DNA from: Zygnema cylindricum | Taxonomy: Eukaryota; Streptophyta; Zygnematophyceae; Zygnematales; Zygnemataceae | Reading direction: 5' to 3' | NCBI GenBank assembly: GCA_037447655.1 | Contig: JBBHKE010000839.1 | Location: 1 to 44,900 of the forward strand | DNA: 44,900 nucleotides | Part shown: piece by piece, positions 42,898 to 44,900 of the stretch | Layout: every line of letters starts with the position of its first letter | How positions within the stretch are numbered: position 1 is the stretch's first letter | Notes under the pieces: generated by a model | What the model was told of the DNA's origin: nothing | Seen by the model: only the letters and a program-made list of their open reading frames with translations | The model's database searches: none | Position numbers and translations under genes: made by a program

Positions 42898-43586
42898 GGG
42901 TGTGTGCCCATGTGTTCAAGTAAGGGTTTTTTCCCGTCGTTTTTCACAAAAAATGGGACTTCCAACGATAATATTTCACGCCGTACAAGAAATGGGTAAA
43001 AACCAAATAAAATTTTGTCATCTTGGAACTTGAATGGTACGTCAATTTGGCGTTATTACCATCGCGACCTACTTCCACGTCACGCCATCTCATCTTCACA
43101 CTTGTACTGGAATCAAATCGCGACCTGCTTTTAATTTAGGGCATGGAGAAAAATAGCGAGAACTCTCCCTCGTCCTAAAATTTTCCCACTCTTGTGGCGC
43201 GTGCATGGGTCGTTGTTCATTCGCTGTTTGGGCAGTACTTGAACTAAAATCACCCCTTCGAGGTGATTTTGGATGAAGTTTTTTTTGGGCTGGATTCTCT
43301 TGCCCGGGAGTCGAAAAGGGGAAAACGCCAAAATGCGTTCACATGACGACAAACACGCCGTACATCCAAAGTATGAATTGACGTTCACTCTACTTTGGTA
43401 AAAATGATTTTCTCGTACGGCTAAAGTTTTTGTCAAAGTTCCCTGTATTTTAGGGCAAAAAGACAGAGAAAATTAGATACTTTACATGGGGACGTATCTA
43501 TAGGAACACTTTGAAAAGTACACCGCAAAATCTGCACCAAAATCCAAAGTAGCAATTCAAAGTTTCGGTTACATGGGCACACACCC
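42898..43586. mobile_element. PIF/Harbinger-like non-autonomous TIR element H2 (689 bp, TAA duplication)
   Basis: The left terminus GGGTGTGTGCCCATGTG and right terminus TACATGGGCACACACCC are inverted repeats. Direct TAA flanks both sides (42895-42897 and 43587-43589). The subterminal TCAAGTAAGGGTTTTTT matches CTAAGTAAGGGTTTTTT of H1, so both belong to one family. The minus-strand frame at 43131-43436 has no transposase motif. Confidence 0.8.
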
Positions 43587-43589
43587 TAA

Positions 43590-44000
43590 TGCACTCTGTA
43601 CGAGTCACTGGTTAACTCCGCTGGTACGATTTGACTCAGCTGGTACAAATATTGCGTTCAGACTTTGCGTTGGAAGACTATGTGTAGATATTCAACATCG
43701 ACTATTAATCTACAAGTTACCAACCAGAATGAGCCACACAAATAAAAAGTGGTTTCGTGACGCGACTTAATGGAAGGCACCGCAAGAAGACACGGCAATT
43801 AGTAAACGTATCCGTACATTTAGAGAAACCGCTAATTGAAGTCCGGCCATAGATGTCTCATTCGTACGGATTTTGACATTTTTACGAAATTTCGTTATTT
43901 TTTCTCGATTTTGAATCTTTCGTAAAATGCGTGTACTTTTTGTACGTAAAAAACGTACGGATACAATGTACGAAAAATTTCAAAAAAAGGGTTGACAGTA
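43590..44000. other. Intergenic, no gene seen
   Basis: No gene recognised; GTAC/CGTACGG words are frequent. Confidence 0.4.
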
Positions 44001-44146
44001 CACCGTGAATCGCTTTTAGAGTTAAAAAATAATTAGTGTAAAAATATTATTAGTGTTACCAACTTTATTTGGGGTTTAAAGGCCAAACGCCAACAAAAAT
44101 TAACAATAGTTTATACACCTAACACTAATTTGGATGTAGACGCGAT
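44001..44146. mobile_element. Left end of a family T TIR element
   Basis: TA (43999-44000) followed by CACCGTGAATCGCTTTTAG matches the left ends at 24927 and 5730. The right end is not in the window, so the extent is unknown. Confidence 0.5.
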
Positions 44147-44690
44147 AGTCTATATTCACATATTTGACGCTTTAACATGTGAAAACACTAAAACAAGTTC
44201 TATTGATTTTCCCTCGTCTTTATGAGTTAGAATCAAATCTGGGTACAATTTTCCGTGGCGACACACTCAATTTCCCCTGTCGACGCCTTATATCTGACAC
44301 TTATTTTGTACGATCATTTGAAGTAAGGAGCAGTTTTAGTACGGACAAACATATTTTGTACATTGCACTTTTTAAAAACAATCGAAATTAGAGTAACTAA
44401 CGTTAATTTAACTGTGCCTATAGTCTATGTTCACATATTCGATGCTTGAACATGTGTGAACAGGGTCTCGTGGTTTTCCTTCGTCTTTATAACTTGAATC
44501 AAATCTGAGTACACTAAACGGTGGCGACGCACTCTATTTACCCTGTCGACATCTATATCTGACACTTATTTTGTACATCTGTACAAAAATAAGAGCAGTA
44601 TTAGTACGGAATAACTATATTTCGTACATTGCACTTTGTAAAAACAGTTGAAATTATGGTAACTAACTCTAATTAAACAGTGAGTGTATT
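44147..44690. repeat. Tandem duplication of a ~270-bp unit
   Basis: Copy 1 (about 44147-44411) and copy 2 (about 44419-44685) share, in order: TAGTCTAT.TTCACATAT, CTCGTCTTTAT-like, GAATCAAATCTG.GTACA, CCCTGTCGAC, ATATCTGACACTTATTTTGT, TTAGTACGGA and TACATTGCACTTT.TAAAAAC. The copies differ by substitutions and small indels. No coding capacity. Confidence 0.85.
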
Positions 44691-44741
44691 AACGTGATAA
44701 GTTGTAGTAGTATTTTTGATTAAACGTTTTTCTGTTTTTTC

Positions 44742-44900
44742 CATAGTTCAAAAGTAGGTGAAAGTAGGCCCACACAATATGCCTATTGTATGCAAAACAT
44801 ACAATATGCCCTTAAGACCCATATTGTATTGGTCGAAAAATGAAAAAAAATAGTTACAGGGTTGAGTTGCACATCGATCGATAGAGAATTAAACGTCATG
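44742..44900. mobile_element. TIR family F1, copy 4, cut by the window end
   Basis: It starts CATAGTTCAAAAGTAGGTGA and follows copy 1 (7495) closely through GTTGCACATCGATCG and ATTAAACGTCATG. Only the left ~160 bp are in the window. Confidence 0.8.

Overview
The window looks like repeat-rich nuclear DNA of a streptophyte (a land plant or a charophyte-grade alga). The evidence is a spliced plant-type CDK-related kinase gene of the At1g54610/IBS1 group with an N-terminal MGC myristoylation signal, a spliced gene start with a chloroplast transit peptide, and Ty1/copia and Ty3/gypsy retrotransposons primed by a tRNA that matches plant initiator tRNA-Met. The species cannot be fixed from the sequence. 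Most of the window is transposable-element DNA of different ages, much of it nested.

Layout. 0-5.7 kb: an intergenic repeat, then a decayed spliced platelet-activating-factor acetylhydrolase (PAF-AH)-like gene (1506-3166, + strand). 5.7-8.8 kb: a nest of terminal-inverted-repeat (TIR) elements. 8.8-10.1 kb: low-complexity DNA ending in a hexanucleotide array that stops at a 10-N assembly gap. 11.3-22.2 kb: three copia elements. A is truncated. C is a fragment with no 5' half. B is a full-length but coding-dead element (14815-21157) with ~970-bp LTRs, inserted inside C with a CCAAG target duplication. 22.2-22.8 kb (- strand): the first two exons of a nuclear gene for a chloroplast protein, cut off at the edge of copia C. 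23.6-26.0 kb: more TIR elements. 26.65-31.77 kb (+ strand): an apparently intact eight-exon kinase gene. 33.06 kb: a run of 50 G. 33.2-41.7 kb: a full-length, decayed gypsy element D with 932- and 963-bp LTRs and an AATGT target duplication, inserted near the end of a PIF/Harbinger-like TIR element. 42.1-44.9 kb: a foldback element, another Harbinger-like element, a ~270-bp tandem duplication, and the start of another TIR element cut by the window end.

The kinase is the only gene here that looks complete. The most interesting biology is in the mobile elements. Copia B has a primer-binding site complementary to the anticodon arm of initiator tRNA-Met (half-tRNA priming), and its gag start codon lies inside the LTR, so gag is translated through the LTR end and the primer site. 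Gypsy D uses the ordinary 3' end of the same tRNA.
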